Positions 34,862 to 42,899 of a DNA stretch of 64,000 nucleotides are shown here, piece by piece. Numbering within the stretch: position 1 is the first letter of the stretch; every line of letters starts with the position of its first letter. This DNA is from Campylobacter sp. MG1. GTDB lineage: Bacteria; Campylobacterota; Campylobacteria; Campylobacterales; Campylobacteraceae. The position numbers and the translations under genes are program-made. Under the pieces are notes generated by a model. That model searched no databases. It was not told the DNA's origin and was given only the letters and a program-made list of their open reading frames with translations. The stretch spans positions 30,003 to 94,002 of the forward strand of contig NZ_JANYME010000007.1 of NCBI RefSeq assembly GCF_026616895.1, given 5' to 3'.

Positions 34862-36067
34862 ATGAAATTAGTTAAATTAAGTTTAGCTGCTGTTGTAGCT
34901 GCAGGTTCTTTTTCTTTTGCTAACGCTGTTGCATTAGATGAAGCTATTCAAAATGTTGATTTATCAGGTTACTTAAGATATAGATATGATTCTAAAACAA
35001 CAAAAAGAGGTGATGCTAAAGTTCGTAACGATGCTCAAGTACATAAATATAAAGCAAAATTAAATTTTGCAGCTGACATTGCTGATAATTTTAAAGCTAA
35101 TGTTGGTTTATTATATGGTGAGACAGGAGAACGCTCATGGAAGAATACAAAAGATGATGAAGCAAGAGCTAATGTAGGTGAAGGATTTGCAGTTCAAGAA
35201 GCATACCTAAGCTATACAAATTTTGATACAACTTTCCAATTCGGTAGATTATTAGTAGGTTCAATCTGGACTGATGATTTATATGCTAACGGATTAAAAG
35301 TATTAAACAATAGCGTTGAAGGTTTAACTTTAGCTGCTTATGTATTTGATAACTATAGTGATGATGAGGATTTTGTATTTAACGATGACAAATATAAAGA
35401 TATAAGAGATAATAATATCTATGGTATCGCTGCAATCGGTAGCTTTGCTCCAGTTGATGCACAACTATGGGTAGCTTATATGAATAAAGTTGGAACATTC
35501 TATGCTTTAGATTTAGCAGCTAACTTAGGTGATAAAGATGATTTTGCTTATAGAATTCACGCTCAATATGCTGGTAATAGCTTGAAAGGTGATTTAAAAG
35601 ACTCATTGGGCGCAGCTAACGGTAATTTCTATGGTATCGAAGCTGGTTTTGATGCATTTGGTGCTGACTTCAATGTAGGTTATATCGGATATGGTAAAAA
35701 AGGTAAATTATCTGTAAGCTCTATTGAAGACCAAGGTCAATTAATGACAGCTGGTGAAGTTGCAATGGATTATAAAAATACTAAATATACAGCTAGTGTA
35801 GGTAAAAAAGATTTCGTATTCGGAACACTTGGCTATACTTATGCTGATGTAAGATTTGGTGTAGATTTAGTTTATGGTACAAATAATAATGATAAAGATG
35901 TTAAAGAAAAATATTTTGAAGTTGTTCCAAGATTATCATATAAATATAGTGATAAGTTAAGTTTCTCATCATTCTATTCTTATACAACGATCAAAAATTT
36001 TGATTGGAAAGATGGTGATAAAGAGAAAGTTAAAAAAATCAGACTTGAAGCAAAATATACATTCTAA
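34862..36067 (+). CDS. MOMP-like major outer membrane porin, copy 1
   Basis: The 401-aa protein has a 22-residue signal peptide ending SFANA, then ALDEAIQNVDLSGYLRYRYD, the standard N-terminus of Campylobacter MOMP-family porins. It continues as alternating beta-strands and ends with EAKYTF, whose terminal Phe is the outer-membrane insertion signal. The family forms trimeric 18-strand cation-selective porins and is the most abundant surface protein. GGAG precedes the ATG. The first 128 nt and the last coding stretch are identical to copy 2 downstream. The codon use is regular, as expected of a highly expressed gene. Confidence 0.92.
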   Translation: MKLVKLSLAAVVAAGSFSFANAVALDEAIQNVDLSGYLRYRYDSKTTKRGDAKVRNDAQVHKYKAKLNFAADIADNFKANVGLLYGETGERSWKNTKDDEARANVGEGFAVQEAYLSYTNFDTTFQFGRLLVGSIWTDDLYANGLKVLNNSVEGLTLAAYVFDNYSDDEDFVFNDDKYKDIRDNNIYGIAAIGSFAPVDAQLWVAYMNKVGTFYALDLAANLGDKDDFAYRIHAQYAGNSLKGDLKDSLGAANGNFYGIEAGFDAFGADFNVGYIGYGKKGKLSVSSIEDQGQLMTAGEVAMDYKNTKYTASVGKKDFVFGTLGYTYADVRFGVDLVYGTNNNDKDVKEKYFEVVPRLSYKYSDKLSFSSFYSYTTIKNFDWKDGDKEKVKKIRLEAKYTF

Positions 36068-36072
36068 TTATT

Positions 36073-36094
36073 ATGCTAGGCTTATGCCTAGCAT
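36073..36094 (+). terminator. Terminator of porin copy 1
   Basis: ATGCTAGGC (36073-36081) and GCCTAGCAT (36086-36094) form a 9-bp stem with loop TTAT, 5 bp after the stop, followed by a T-rich tract. The left arm is shared with the terminator of copy 2. Confidence 0.8.
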
Positions 36095-36324
36095 TTATTC
36101 TAATCAAACTAATAAATTTAAATTTTTAATGTAAGTCATTAGCCATTATCTTAGTAGTTGTTGTAAATTTATAAAAAATAATAAAAATAATCCATTTTAA
36201 CAATGCTTTTAATATCTATAAATTTTATTATTTGGTACTTATATTTATTTTCAATATTATCAATTTTCATTATTTTTTTAATTTTTTTACTAATTTTTAC
36301 CAAAAATTTAATTTTTTTTAAGAT

Positions 36325-36338
36325 GGGGGGGGTAAAAT
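36325..36338 (+). promoter_or_regulatory. Porin copy 2 promoter with G8 tract abutting the -10 box
   Basis: Eight Gs (36325-36332) run directly into TAAAAT (36333-36338), a good -10 box, after a long T-rich stretch. The ATG lies 29 bp further, with AAAGGA as ribosome binding site. The homopolymer fills the spacer just upstream of -10, as at traT. The remainder of the 300-bp gap after copy 1 (36095-36324) is AT-rich with no gene I can support. Confidence 0.8.
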
Positions 36339-36367
36339 ATAGGTCATTTTTAATACAAAGGATACAT

Positions 36368-37837
36368 ATGAAATTAGTTAAATTAAGTTTAGCTGCTGTT
36401 GTAGCTGCAGGTTCTTTTTCTTTTGCTAACGCTGTTGCATTAGATGAAGCTATTCAAAATGTTGATTTATCAGGTTACTTAAGATATAGATATGAGACTA
36501 TTACGCATAAATCAGATGGAGATGTATATTATAAAGATAAACAAAACCATCAATTAAGAGGTCATTTAAAATTAACAGCTGATATTGCTGATAATTTTAA
36601 AGCTACAGCTGTATTTAGATATGATACTAAAGAATATTCTTATGGCGATGAGGCTAGAGCTGATGTTGATTCAACTTTTAAAGTAAGAGAAGGGTATTTG
36701 ACATATAATAATTATGATACTTCTGTTAATTTAGGTAGAATGGAAGTTGGTTCAATTTGGACTGATGATTTAGTAGGTAATGGTGTTAAAGTTGTAAATA
36801 ATAGCATAGAAGGTCTAACATTTGCTGCTTATATGTTTGATAATTTTGATACATCTTCAAGTGATTTAATAGGCGAGCATTTATTGGATGGATCTGTTAC
36901 TTTTGATGATAAAGGAAATCTTATATATAATAGTTTTGGGCTAATGAATAAACAAATTATTAAAGATATAGAAGTAAGTGTTTATAATACGGCTTTAAGT
37001 ACAACAAATAAATTGATAAAGGATGGTTTGCCTATAAAACCTGGTATGGAAGATGCCTTTGCAAAAACAATTGTTTTACCAAGCATATTAAATAATGCAG
37101 CTACTATGAATAAAATTAATAACTTGGTAGTTTATGGTAATTTAACCAGCTTAAATTCTATGCTTTACAGCAATAATTTATATGGTATAGCTGTTATGGG
37201 TAGTTTTGCTCCAGTTGATGCACAATTATGGTTGTCTTATTTAAATAATGTAGGAACACTTTATGCATTAGATTTAGCAGCTAATTTTGGCGATAAAGAT
37301 AGCGTAGCATATAATATCCACGCTCAATATGCAGGTAATAGTCTAAAAAATGATGTTAAAGAATATATAGGTTTTGCTAATGGTAATTTCTATGGTATTG
37401 AAGCTGGTGTTAATGCTTATGGATTTGATGGTAGTTTAGGTTATGTAGGATTTGGTAAGAAAGATAAATGGACTATCAATACTCTACATAATAAAGGTCG
37501 CTTGATTAATTCAGGTGAATTAATTATGGATAAATTAATGACTGCAAGTATAGGTAAGAGTGATTTTGTTTTTGCTGAGTTAGGCTATACTTATGCTGAT
37601 GTTAGATTTGGCGTAGATGTTATTTATGGAAAAAATAAAATTTCTGTTTCATCTTTTGATATGAAACGAAAATTATTTGAAGTTACTCCAAGATTATCAT
37701 ATAAATATAGCGACAAGCTAGAATTCTCATCATTCTATGCTATGAGTAAGACTAAGGTGCAATTTGATAAAAGACCTAGTGATAATTACAGCACGAGAAC
37801 TGATAAAATCAGACTTGAAGCAAAATATACATTCTAA
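36368..37837 (+). CDS. MOMP-like porin, copy 2, phase-variable
   Basis: The 489-aa protein is read from the ATG at 36368, which gives the same signal peptide and N-terminus as copy 1. A longer frame from 36203 is rejected because it would prepend a hydrophobic low-complexity stretch to a good signal peptide. It is about 90 residues longer than copy 1, mostly through an insertion near residues 140-255 (between the DNF and NNLYGIAVMGSFAPVDAQLW segments). That site is likely a surface loop. It ends EAKYTF. The promoter carries a G8 tract, so it is probably switched on and off beside the constitutive copy 1. Confidence 0.9.
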   Translation: MKLVKLSLAAVVAAGSFSFANAVALDEAIQNVDLSGYLRYRYETITHKSDGDVYYKDKQNHQLRGHLKLTADIADNFKATAVFRYDTKEYSYGDEARADVDSTFKVREGYLTYNNYDTSVNLGRMEVGSIWTDDLVGNGVKVVNNSIEGLTFAAYMFDNFDTSSSDLIGEHLLDGSVTFDDKGNLIYNSFGLMNKQIIKDIEVSVYNTALSTTNKLIKDGLPIKPGMEDAFAKTIVLPSILNNAATMNKINNLVVYGNLTSLNSMLYSNNLYGIAVMGSFAPVDAQLWLSYLNNVGTLYALDLAANFGDKDSVAYNIHAQYAGNSLKNDVKEYIGFANGNFYGIEAGVNAYGFDGSLGYVGFGKKDKWTINTLHNKGRLINSGELIMDKLMTASIGKSDFVFAELGYTYADVRFGVDVIYGKNKISVSSFDMKRKLFEVTPRLSYKYSDKLEFSSFYAMSKTKVQFDKRPSDNYSTRTDKIRLEAKYTF

Positions 37838-37842
37838 TTATT

Positions 37843-37863
37843 ATGCTAGGCGAAAGCCTAGCA
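37843..37863 (+). terminator. Terminator of porin copy 2
   Basis: TGCTAGGC (37844-37851) and GCCTAGCA (37856-37863) form a perfect 8-bp stem closed by a GAAA tetraloop, right after the stop codon. It is homologous to the terminator of copy 1 with a different loop. The downstream U-tract is weak. Confidence 0.7.
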
Positions 37864-37957
37864 AATCAATATTTTAATTTAGATTAATCACTTACAAATA
37901 TTTAAGTTTATTTATAAAAATAGGTTAGAATTGTCCTAAATTTTTAAAGAGGTTTAT

Positions 37958-38380
37958 ATGAAAAAAATATTAATTTTTTTGGCATTTACAAGTATGGCTT
38001 TTAGCATTGATATGGATGCTTTGTTAAATTATAATATTAATAGCGAGAATGTTGATGAAAAATTGGGCGAAACTTTATATATTAAAACATACAAATGTGC
38101 CGCATGTCATGGTGCTAAAGGCGAGAAAGCCAGTGGAACTTTTAGTGCTTTAGATAGTAAAACAGCCTCTTATTTAAAATCATCTTTATTAAAGTATCAA
38201 AATGATAGAGATTACGGTGGTAAGACAAGATTTGTAATGCAAAGATATGCAAAAAGATTATCTCATGCAGAAATGGATAATATAATAGCGTATATAAAAG
38301 GTAGTGATAATTTAGAATTGCCAAATAGTAAAAATGCTGAACCTGCTAAAAAAACTCAAGATGGTTTATTTATAGAATAA
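37958..38380 (+). CDS. Periplasmic mono-haem cytochrome c
   Basis: The 140-aa protein has an N-terminal signal peptide (about 1-16) and one haem site CAACH near residues 47-51. A later segment with a Met (FVMQRYAKRLSHAEMDNIIAYIKG) fits the class I fold with a methionine ligand. It resembles the c553-type protein at 49966 in layout, with a longer N-terminal part. It should carry electrons in the periplasm, for example to oxidases or peroxidases. AGAGG precedes the ATG. tRNA-Ser follows 3 bp after its stop. Confidence 0.83.
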   Translation: MKKILIFLAFTSMAFSIDMDALLNYNINSENVDEKLGETLYIKTYKCAACHGAKGEKASGTFSALDSKTASYLKSSLLKYQNDRDYGGKTRFVMQRYAKRLSHAEMDNIIAYIKGSDNLELPNSKNAEPAKKTQDGLFIE

Positions 38381-38383
38381 TTT

Positions 38384-38472
38384 GGGTAGATGTCCGAGCG
38401 GTTTAAGGAGCACGCCTGGAACGCGTGTAAAGTTAATAGCTTTCGTGGGTTCAAATCCCACTCTCCCCGCCA
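38384..38472 (+). tRNA. tRNA-Ser (anticodon GGA)
   Basis: The 89-nt class II tRNA has a long variable arm. The anticodon loop reads CTGGAAC, giving GGA (serine, UCC/UCU). The T-arm is GTGGG-TTCAAAT-CCCAC, the discriminator is G and CCA is encoded. The acceptor stem GGGTAGA/TCTCCCC has one T-C mismatch at pair 4-69. The gene lies just after the cytochrome c gene and may share its transcript. Confidence 0.95.
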
Positions 38473-38613
38473 CTTTTGATTTTTATATTTTATGATATTG
38501 TAAATTTATCTTTATGATAAAATTTATTAAAAATATTTTTTTATTAACCAAAATATTAACTCTAACATTTATAATTTTTCAACAAATAAAAATTATTAAT
38601 AAGGAGACAAATT

Positions 38614-39210
38614 ATGTTAGTTACAAAAAAAGCACCAGATTTTACAGCTCCAGCTGTATTAGGAAACAATACAATAGATAACAATTTTAATCTATACAAA
38701 AATATGGGTAAAAAAGGAACAGTAGTATTCTTTTATCCAAAAGATTTTACATTCGTATGTCCAAGTGAAATTATCGCATTTGATAAAAGATTTAAAGATT
38801 TCCAAGATAGAGGAATTAATGTAATCGGAATTAGTGGCGATAATGAATTCTGCCATTTTGCTTGGAAAAACACTCCAGTAAATCAAGGCGGTATTGGCAA
38901 TGTTCAATTTCCATTAGTAGCAGACCTTACAAAAGAAATCGCTCGTGGTTTTGATGTATTATTTGATGAAGCAGTAGCTTTAAGAGGTTCATTCTTATTA
39001 GACGCTGATGGAACAGTTCGCCACGCGGTAATTAATGACCTACCACTAGGAAGAGATGTTGATGAAATGATTAGAGTGGTTGATGCGATGCTATTTACAA
39101 ATGAGCATGGTGAAGTATGTCCAGCTGGCTGGCATAAAGGCGAAAAAGGTATGAAAGCTGATCCAAAAGGTGTTGCTGATTACCTAGCTAATAATAGCGA
39201 TAAACTATAA
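38614..39210 (+). CDS. ahpC: 2-Cys peroxiredoxin (AhpC/Tpx-A family)
   Basis: The 198-aa cytoplasmic enzyme reduces hydrogen peroxide and organic hydroperoxides. The peroxidatic cysteine lies in FTFVCPSEI (about residue 49) and the resolving cysteine in GEVCPAGW (about residue 170), which defines a typical 2-Cys peroxiredoxin. No AhpF is encoded nearby; epsilonproteobacteria use thioredoxin as reductant. GGAG precedes the ATG. The gene stands alone with its own terminator. Regulation by PerR or Fur is known in C. jejuni, but I see no clear box in 38473-38613. Confidence 0.95.
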   Translation: MLVTKKAPDFTAPAVLGNNTIDNNFNLYKNMGKKGTVVFFYPKDFTFVCPSEIIAFDKRFKDFQDRGINVIGISGDNEFCHFAWKNTPVNQGGIGNVQFPLVADLTKEIARGFDVLFDEAVALRGSFLLDADGTVRHAVINDLPLGRDVDEMIRVVDAMLFTNEHGEVCPAGWHKGEKGMKADPKGVADYLANNSDKL

Positions 39211-39215
39211 TTTTT

Positions 39216-39245
39216 TAGGCTAGATTTTCTAGCCTATTTTCTTTT
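39216..39245 (+). terminator. Rho-independent terminator of ahpC
   Basis: TAGGCTAGA (39216-39224) and TCTAGCCTA (39228-39236) form a 9-bp stem with a 3-nt loop, followed by TTTTC and a T-rich run. Confidence 0.85.
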
Positions 39246-39385
39246 AAATTATCCTACAAAATTTAAATATAATATCATAGCCATTAATATAGATTAATTT
39301 TTTTAAAAAAAATAAAAATTAAATTTTCTAAACAATTTGAATATTTTTTGATATATTATATTGTAATTTAAAAAAAGGTTTTTGT

Positions 39386-39645
39386 ATGATTAAATTTAAT
39401 AAAATTAATTTTTTTATTTATGTAGTAAATACTTTCTTTTGTTGTTATTGTTTTTTATGTTTAGATATTTTACTATTCTTTCGGTTATAGATATTGTTTT
39501 ACACTCATTTCTTATAATTTGTGCGATTGCTTATTATTTTTATTTATATTTACAAGATGAATTAACTTTTAAGTCTTTTTTTATTTTTATATTTAGCTCA
39601 TTTATTTTAGTAAATATATTAATTGGCCTTAGTATAGTTTTATAA
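39386..39645 (+). pseudogene. Small membrane protein gene, probably frameshifted
   Basis: An ATG at 39386 with AAAAAAGG upstream opens a hydrophobic frame that stops at 39488-39490. A second hydrophobic frame, open from 39409 to 39645, lacks a good start and ribosome binding site. Joining them by a one-base shift at the T7 run (39409-39415) gives one membrane protein of about 85 aa with several helices. No family is recognised. It may be a frameshifted gene, a T-tract-variable gene, or chance. The flanking sequence up to 39797 shows nothing else. Confidence 0.35.
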
Positions 39646-39797
39646 GAATTAAATTATTGTTTAATAAATTTATAATTTATTAAACAAAATATTAAAATAA
39701 TATAAAAATATCTAAGCCAAATAAAATATTTTATTATATTGCAAAAGTTAACCTACAATTAAATTTTTAATATTGTAGAAGTTAGTAGATTGCAATA

Positions 39798-40397
39798 TTA
39801 TAAAATACTCATATTTTTTAATGCTAATGCCCTATGGCTTATTTGATTTTTTTCACTTTCACTAAATTGTGCAAAAGTTTTATCATAATTGTCAGGGATA
39901 AACATACAATCAAATCCAAATCCGTTATCACCATATTCATCGCATATTATTTTGCCATCACAAACGCCTTTAGAAAAATAAAATTCATTATTTTTTATAA
40001 GACAAAGAACACAAACAAAGGCAGCCTTGCTTGAATTTAGTCCTAAATTTTGTAATTCATGTTTTAATTTTGCTCTATTTCTAGCATCTTTATTTTCAAA
40101 ATCACCTTCATAATTATTACCATATCTAGCAGAATAAATACCAGGTGCGTTATTTAATGCCTCTACACAAAGACCACTATCATCGGACAATACAGTATAA
40201 TCTTTTTTTAATTCGTTGTTTAGGTTATTCCATAAATATGTTGCTTTTATTTTCGCATTTTGTTTAAAACTATTGCCATTTTCAATCGGATTAAAATCTT
40301 TTATAAATTCACTTGCTAAAAATAATTCATGGTCTTTTAGTAATTCTTTAAATTCATTTAATTTACCAATGTTTGAACTAGCGATTATTATTTTCAT
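39798..40397 (-). CDS. rdgB: Non-canonical purine NTP pyrophosphatase (RdgB/HAM1)
   Basis: The 199-aa enzyme hydrolyses dITP, ITP and XTP to monophosphates, keeping deaminated purines out of nucleic acids. The N-terminal IASSNIGKLNEFKELL is the substrate loop (family SxNxGK). SDDSGLCVEALNNAPGIYSARYG holds the metal ligands, and GFGFDCMF and the late SHRALALK complete the active site. GGAG precedes the ATG. Confidence 0.95.
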   Translation of the reverse strand: MKIIIASSNIGKLNEFKELLKDHELFLASEFIKDFNPIENGNSFKQNAKIKATYLWNNLNNELKKDYTVLSDDSGLCVEALNNAPGIYSARYGNNYEGDFENKDARNRAKLKHELQNLGLNSSKAAFVCVLCLIKNNEFYFSKGVCDGKIICDEYGDNGFGFDCMFIPDNYDKTFAQFSESEKNQISHRALALKNMSIL

Positions 40398-40470
40398 ATC
40401 AACTCCTTTTATTTTATTATAGGATAAATTTTTGTGATAAAATGAAAAAAAATAAATTTAGGAGAAAATT

Positions 40471-41592
40471 ATAGATATTGTAATCATAGGCGCAGGGGCT
40501 AGTGGGCTTTTTTGTGCTAGTAAATTAAAATCAAAAAATATAATTATTTTAGAGCAAAATGAAAGTATTGCTAAAAAGCTTTTAATAAGTGGTGGTGGCA
40601 AGTGTAATATAACTAATGAAAATATAAATAAAGAGCATTACTTATGTGATAATTACGATATTTTAGATGATACATTAAATGAATTTAATTATTTAGATTG
40701 TCTTAATGAATTTAATGAAATTTCGTTTAAAAAAATAAGAAACAAGCAATTTTTTGCTCCTAGTTCAAAATTAATTTTAGATAAAATATTAAAAAATATT
40801 AAAGCAAAAATTTATTTAAATACTAAGGTTTTAAGCGTTACAAAAGAAATTGATAAATTTGTAATTGATACAAATAAGGGTAAATTTAATGCTAAAAAAT
40901 TAATCGTAGCTAGTGGTGGTATTAGTTTTGCTAATCTTGGTGTTAGTGATATAGCGTTAAAAATTGCTAAAGATTTTGGCATAAAACACTATCCTTTTTT
41001 ACCAGCTTTAGTGCCTTTTACCTTACAAAAAGATGAATTTTTTATGAAAAATTTAAGTGGTATTAGTATTGATTGCAGTTTAAATATAGGTAATAAAAAT
41101 TTTAAAGGTTCTTTATTATTTACGCATAAAAGTATAAGCGGACCTGTAGTGCTTAGCTCGTCGCTTTATTGGGAAAAAGGTAAAATCATAGCTAATTTTT
41201 TAAATAATTTTAATATAAATTTTAATGAAAATAAACAGGCTAGTTCGGTATTGCCATTGCCTAAATCTTTTGTAAAGGAATTTTTAAAAGCAAATAATTT
41301 AGACGATAAGGCTATGAAAAATTATAATGATATTGAAAAAAATATTATAAAAAAATTAAATCATTATGATTTTAGTCCAGCTGGCAATTTAGGGTTTAAT
41401 AAAGCTGAAGTTTGTAAAGGTGGGATTAGTTTGATGGAATTAAATAAAAACTATGAAAGTAGGTTGCAAAATGGGCTATTTTTTATAGGAGAGTGTGTGA
41501 ATGTAACTGGTGAGCTTGGTGGTTTTAATATTCATTTTGCATTTGCTAGTGCTATGAAAGTAGCTAAATATTTGAATAATTTTAAAGATTAG
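40471..41592 (+). CDS. HI0933/BaiN-like flavoprotein, non-canonical start codon
   Basis: The 373-aa flavoprotein has the FAD motif DIVIIGAGASGLFCA at the N-terminus, SGGGKCNITN, then ASGGISFANLG and a C-terminal GECVNVTGELGGFNIHFAFASA, which together define the HI0933/BaiN family. No ATG, GTG or TTG exists in frame before 41011, far inside the protein. AGGAG at 40460-40464 sits 6 nt before ATA (40471), at the place where relatives start; ATT at 40468 is the alternative. Either a rare start is used or an ATG has mutated to ATA and the gene is silenced. The reductase substrate is unknown. Confidence 0.82.
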   Translation: MDIVIIGAGASGLFCASKLKSKNIIILEQNESIAKKLLISGGGKCNITNENINKEHYLCDNYDILDDTLNEFNYLDCLNEFNEISFKKIRNKQFFAPSSKLILDKILKNIKAKIYLNTKVLSVTKEIDKFVIDTNKGKFNAKKLIVASGGISFANLGVSDIALKIAKDFGIKHYPFLPALVPFTLQKDEFFMKNLSGISIDCSLNIGNKNFKGSLLFTHKSISGPVVLSSSLYWEKGKIIANFLNNFNINFNENKQASSVLPLPKSFVKEFLKANNLDDKAMKNYNDIEKNIIKKLNHYDFSPAGNLGFNKAEVCKGGISLMELNKNYESRLQNGLFFIGECVNVTGELGGFNIHFAFASAMKVAKYLNNFKD

Positions 41593-41607
41593 TTTTTGAT
41601 TAAATTC

Positions 41608-41636
41608 CAAGGCTTGTTAGCCTTGAAATTTTTTAA
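41608..41636. terminator. Terminator between convergent flavoprotein and metQ genes
   Basis: CAAGGC (41608-41613) and GCCTTG (41620-41625) form a stem with a 6-nt loop, followed on the plus strand by AAATTTTTT. It lies between two convergent stops. Confidence 0.7.
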
Positions 41637-42406
41637 AAGCTAGGAAGTAAAACATCTTTGAAGTTAGTATTTAAAAATTCTCTCATTTTTTCGCTTTGCA
41701 TTGCTTTTAAAAGTGCTTTGGTTTTAGGTGATTTTTCATCGCCACTTCTTACAGCTAAGACATTTATAAATTTAGAATTTATATCTTCGTGTATTAATGC
41801 GTTTTTAATAGGGTTAAGTCCAGCTACTAAGGCATAATTTGTATTAATAACGCTTAAATCACCTTCACTTAATGTTCTAGTAAGTTGAGGTGCTTCTACT
41901 TCTTTTATAGTTAAATTTAAAGGATTATAGCTTATATCAAGCACTGATTTTAAATCTCCTTTAAAATCTTTGCTAAATCCTATAATGTCATATTTTGTGA
42001 GTAGTTCTAATGCTCTATCACAGCTAATAGAATCACTTGGAATATAAATAATTGCTCCTTTTTGCAAATCTTTAATATTTTTTAATTTATTAGAATAAGC
42101 ACCCATAGGGGATACAAAAATTTTTCCAACTCCTACTAAATTTGTCCCACGCTCTTTATTAAAAATATCAATAAATGGCTTACTTTGTGTGAAATTTGCA
42201 TCTAACTCACCATCGTTTAGAGCGTAATTTGGCACTATATAATTGTCAAATTCAATTATTTCTAATTTGTAACCTTCACTTTCAACTATATCTTTGACGT
42301 TTTCTAAAATCATAGCTGTTGGATAAGGCGTTACACCGATTTTTATAACATTATCATTTGCAAAAAATACACTACAAATACCTAAAATAAATAATAACTT
42401 TTTCAT
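41633..42406 (-). CDS. metQ: MetQ/NlpA-family methionine-binding protein
   Basis: The 257-aa protein has a signal peptide (about 1-16) followed by the NlpA fold: IKIGVTPYPTAMILE, NYIVPNYALNDGELDANFTQ and INTNYALVAGL, which match MetQ substrate-site blocks. MetQ delivers D/L-methionine to the MetNI ABC transporter. No convincing lipobox is visible, so it is probably free in the periplasm. metN and metI are not adjacent. A long leader (42407-42899) with two mutually exclusive hairpins precedes it. Confidence 0.88.
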   Translation of the reverse strand: MKKLLFILGICSVFFANDNVIKIGVTPYPTAMILENVKDIVESEGYKLEIIEFDNYIVPNYALNDGELDANFTQSKPFIDIFNKERGTNLVGVGKIFVSPMGAYSNKLKNIKDLQKGAIIYIPSDSISCDRALELLTKYDIIGFSKDFKGDLKSVLDISYNPLNLTIKEVEAPQLTRTLSEGDLSVINTNYALVAGLNPIKNALIHEDINSKFINVLAVRSGDEKSPKTKALLKAMQSEKMREFLNTNFKDVLLPSF

Positions 42407-42899
42407 AACTTTTCCTTAATTTTATAAAAGTGTATATACACAACTAAAATACAATCCATAAAGAAAATAAGTAAGATAATGTTTAAGTAAGCTTATTTTC
42501 TTTTTAGTCGCTTGCTTTTTATATATTTTTGCGTCCGACTAAAAAGAAAAATTTTTAATCAGACGCTATTGCATCTGTGTCATCATAATTAAAATCCTTT
42601 TTTAAATTTTTTGAATCATAGTTAATAAAATATTAAAATAAACTTAAATATAAATAATATTTTTTTATTTATTTTTTCATAATTTATTTTTATTTAGCTA
42701 AAAAACAATAATTATTTATTATATTTATAGTTTTATAGTTAATATTTATTATTTTTATTATTATAATATATGATAATTTTATTTATTTTTTTAAGAGATT
42801 TTTATTAATTGTGTATTTTTGTTACATAATTTTATATTATTAATACAATTTAATCCCTTGTAATAATAGTAATTTTATATAATAAAAATTTATTGATTT
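42407..42899. other. Long non-coding region upstream of metQ
   Basis: These 493 bp separate the end of the methyltransferase gene from the metQ start, both on the minus strand. The metQ-proximal half holds the hairpin element at 42496-42566. The rest (42570-42899) is extremely AT-rich and I see no open frame, tRNA or repeat in it. Confidence 0.6.
42496..42566 (-). promoter_or_regulatory. Two alternative hairpins in the metQ leader (possible attenuator or RNA switch)
   Basis: Read on the minus strand, arm 1 (42566-42552) pairs with arm 2 (42545-42531) over 15 bp using two G-U pairs and a 6-nt loop. Arm 2, extended to 42550-42536, also pairs perfectly over 15 bp with arm 3 (42510-42496). The two stems share the segment TTTTTAGTCG, so only one can form at a time. 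The G-U pairs exist only in the minus-strand RNA, which points to the metQ transcript. Neither stem has a good U-tract, so simple termination is doubtful. Confidence 0.5.

Noticed and set aside
36203..36367. In-frame extension of porin 2 through the G8 tract, suggesting translational phase variation
   Set aside because: The extension is a hydrophobic low-complexity stretch with no ribosome binding site, and the identical ATG in copy 1 fixes the true start. Promoter-spacer control explains the tract better.
42496..42566. metQ leader hairpins read as a Rho-independent terminator of the upstream methyltransferase gene
   Set aside because: Neither stem is followed by a U-tract in the minus-strand RNA, and the element lies over 300 bp beyond the methyltransferase stop.
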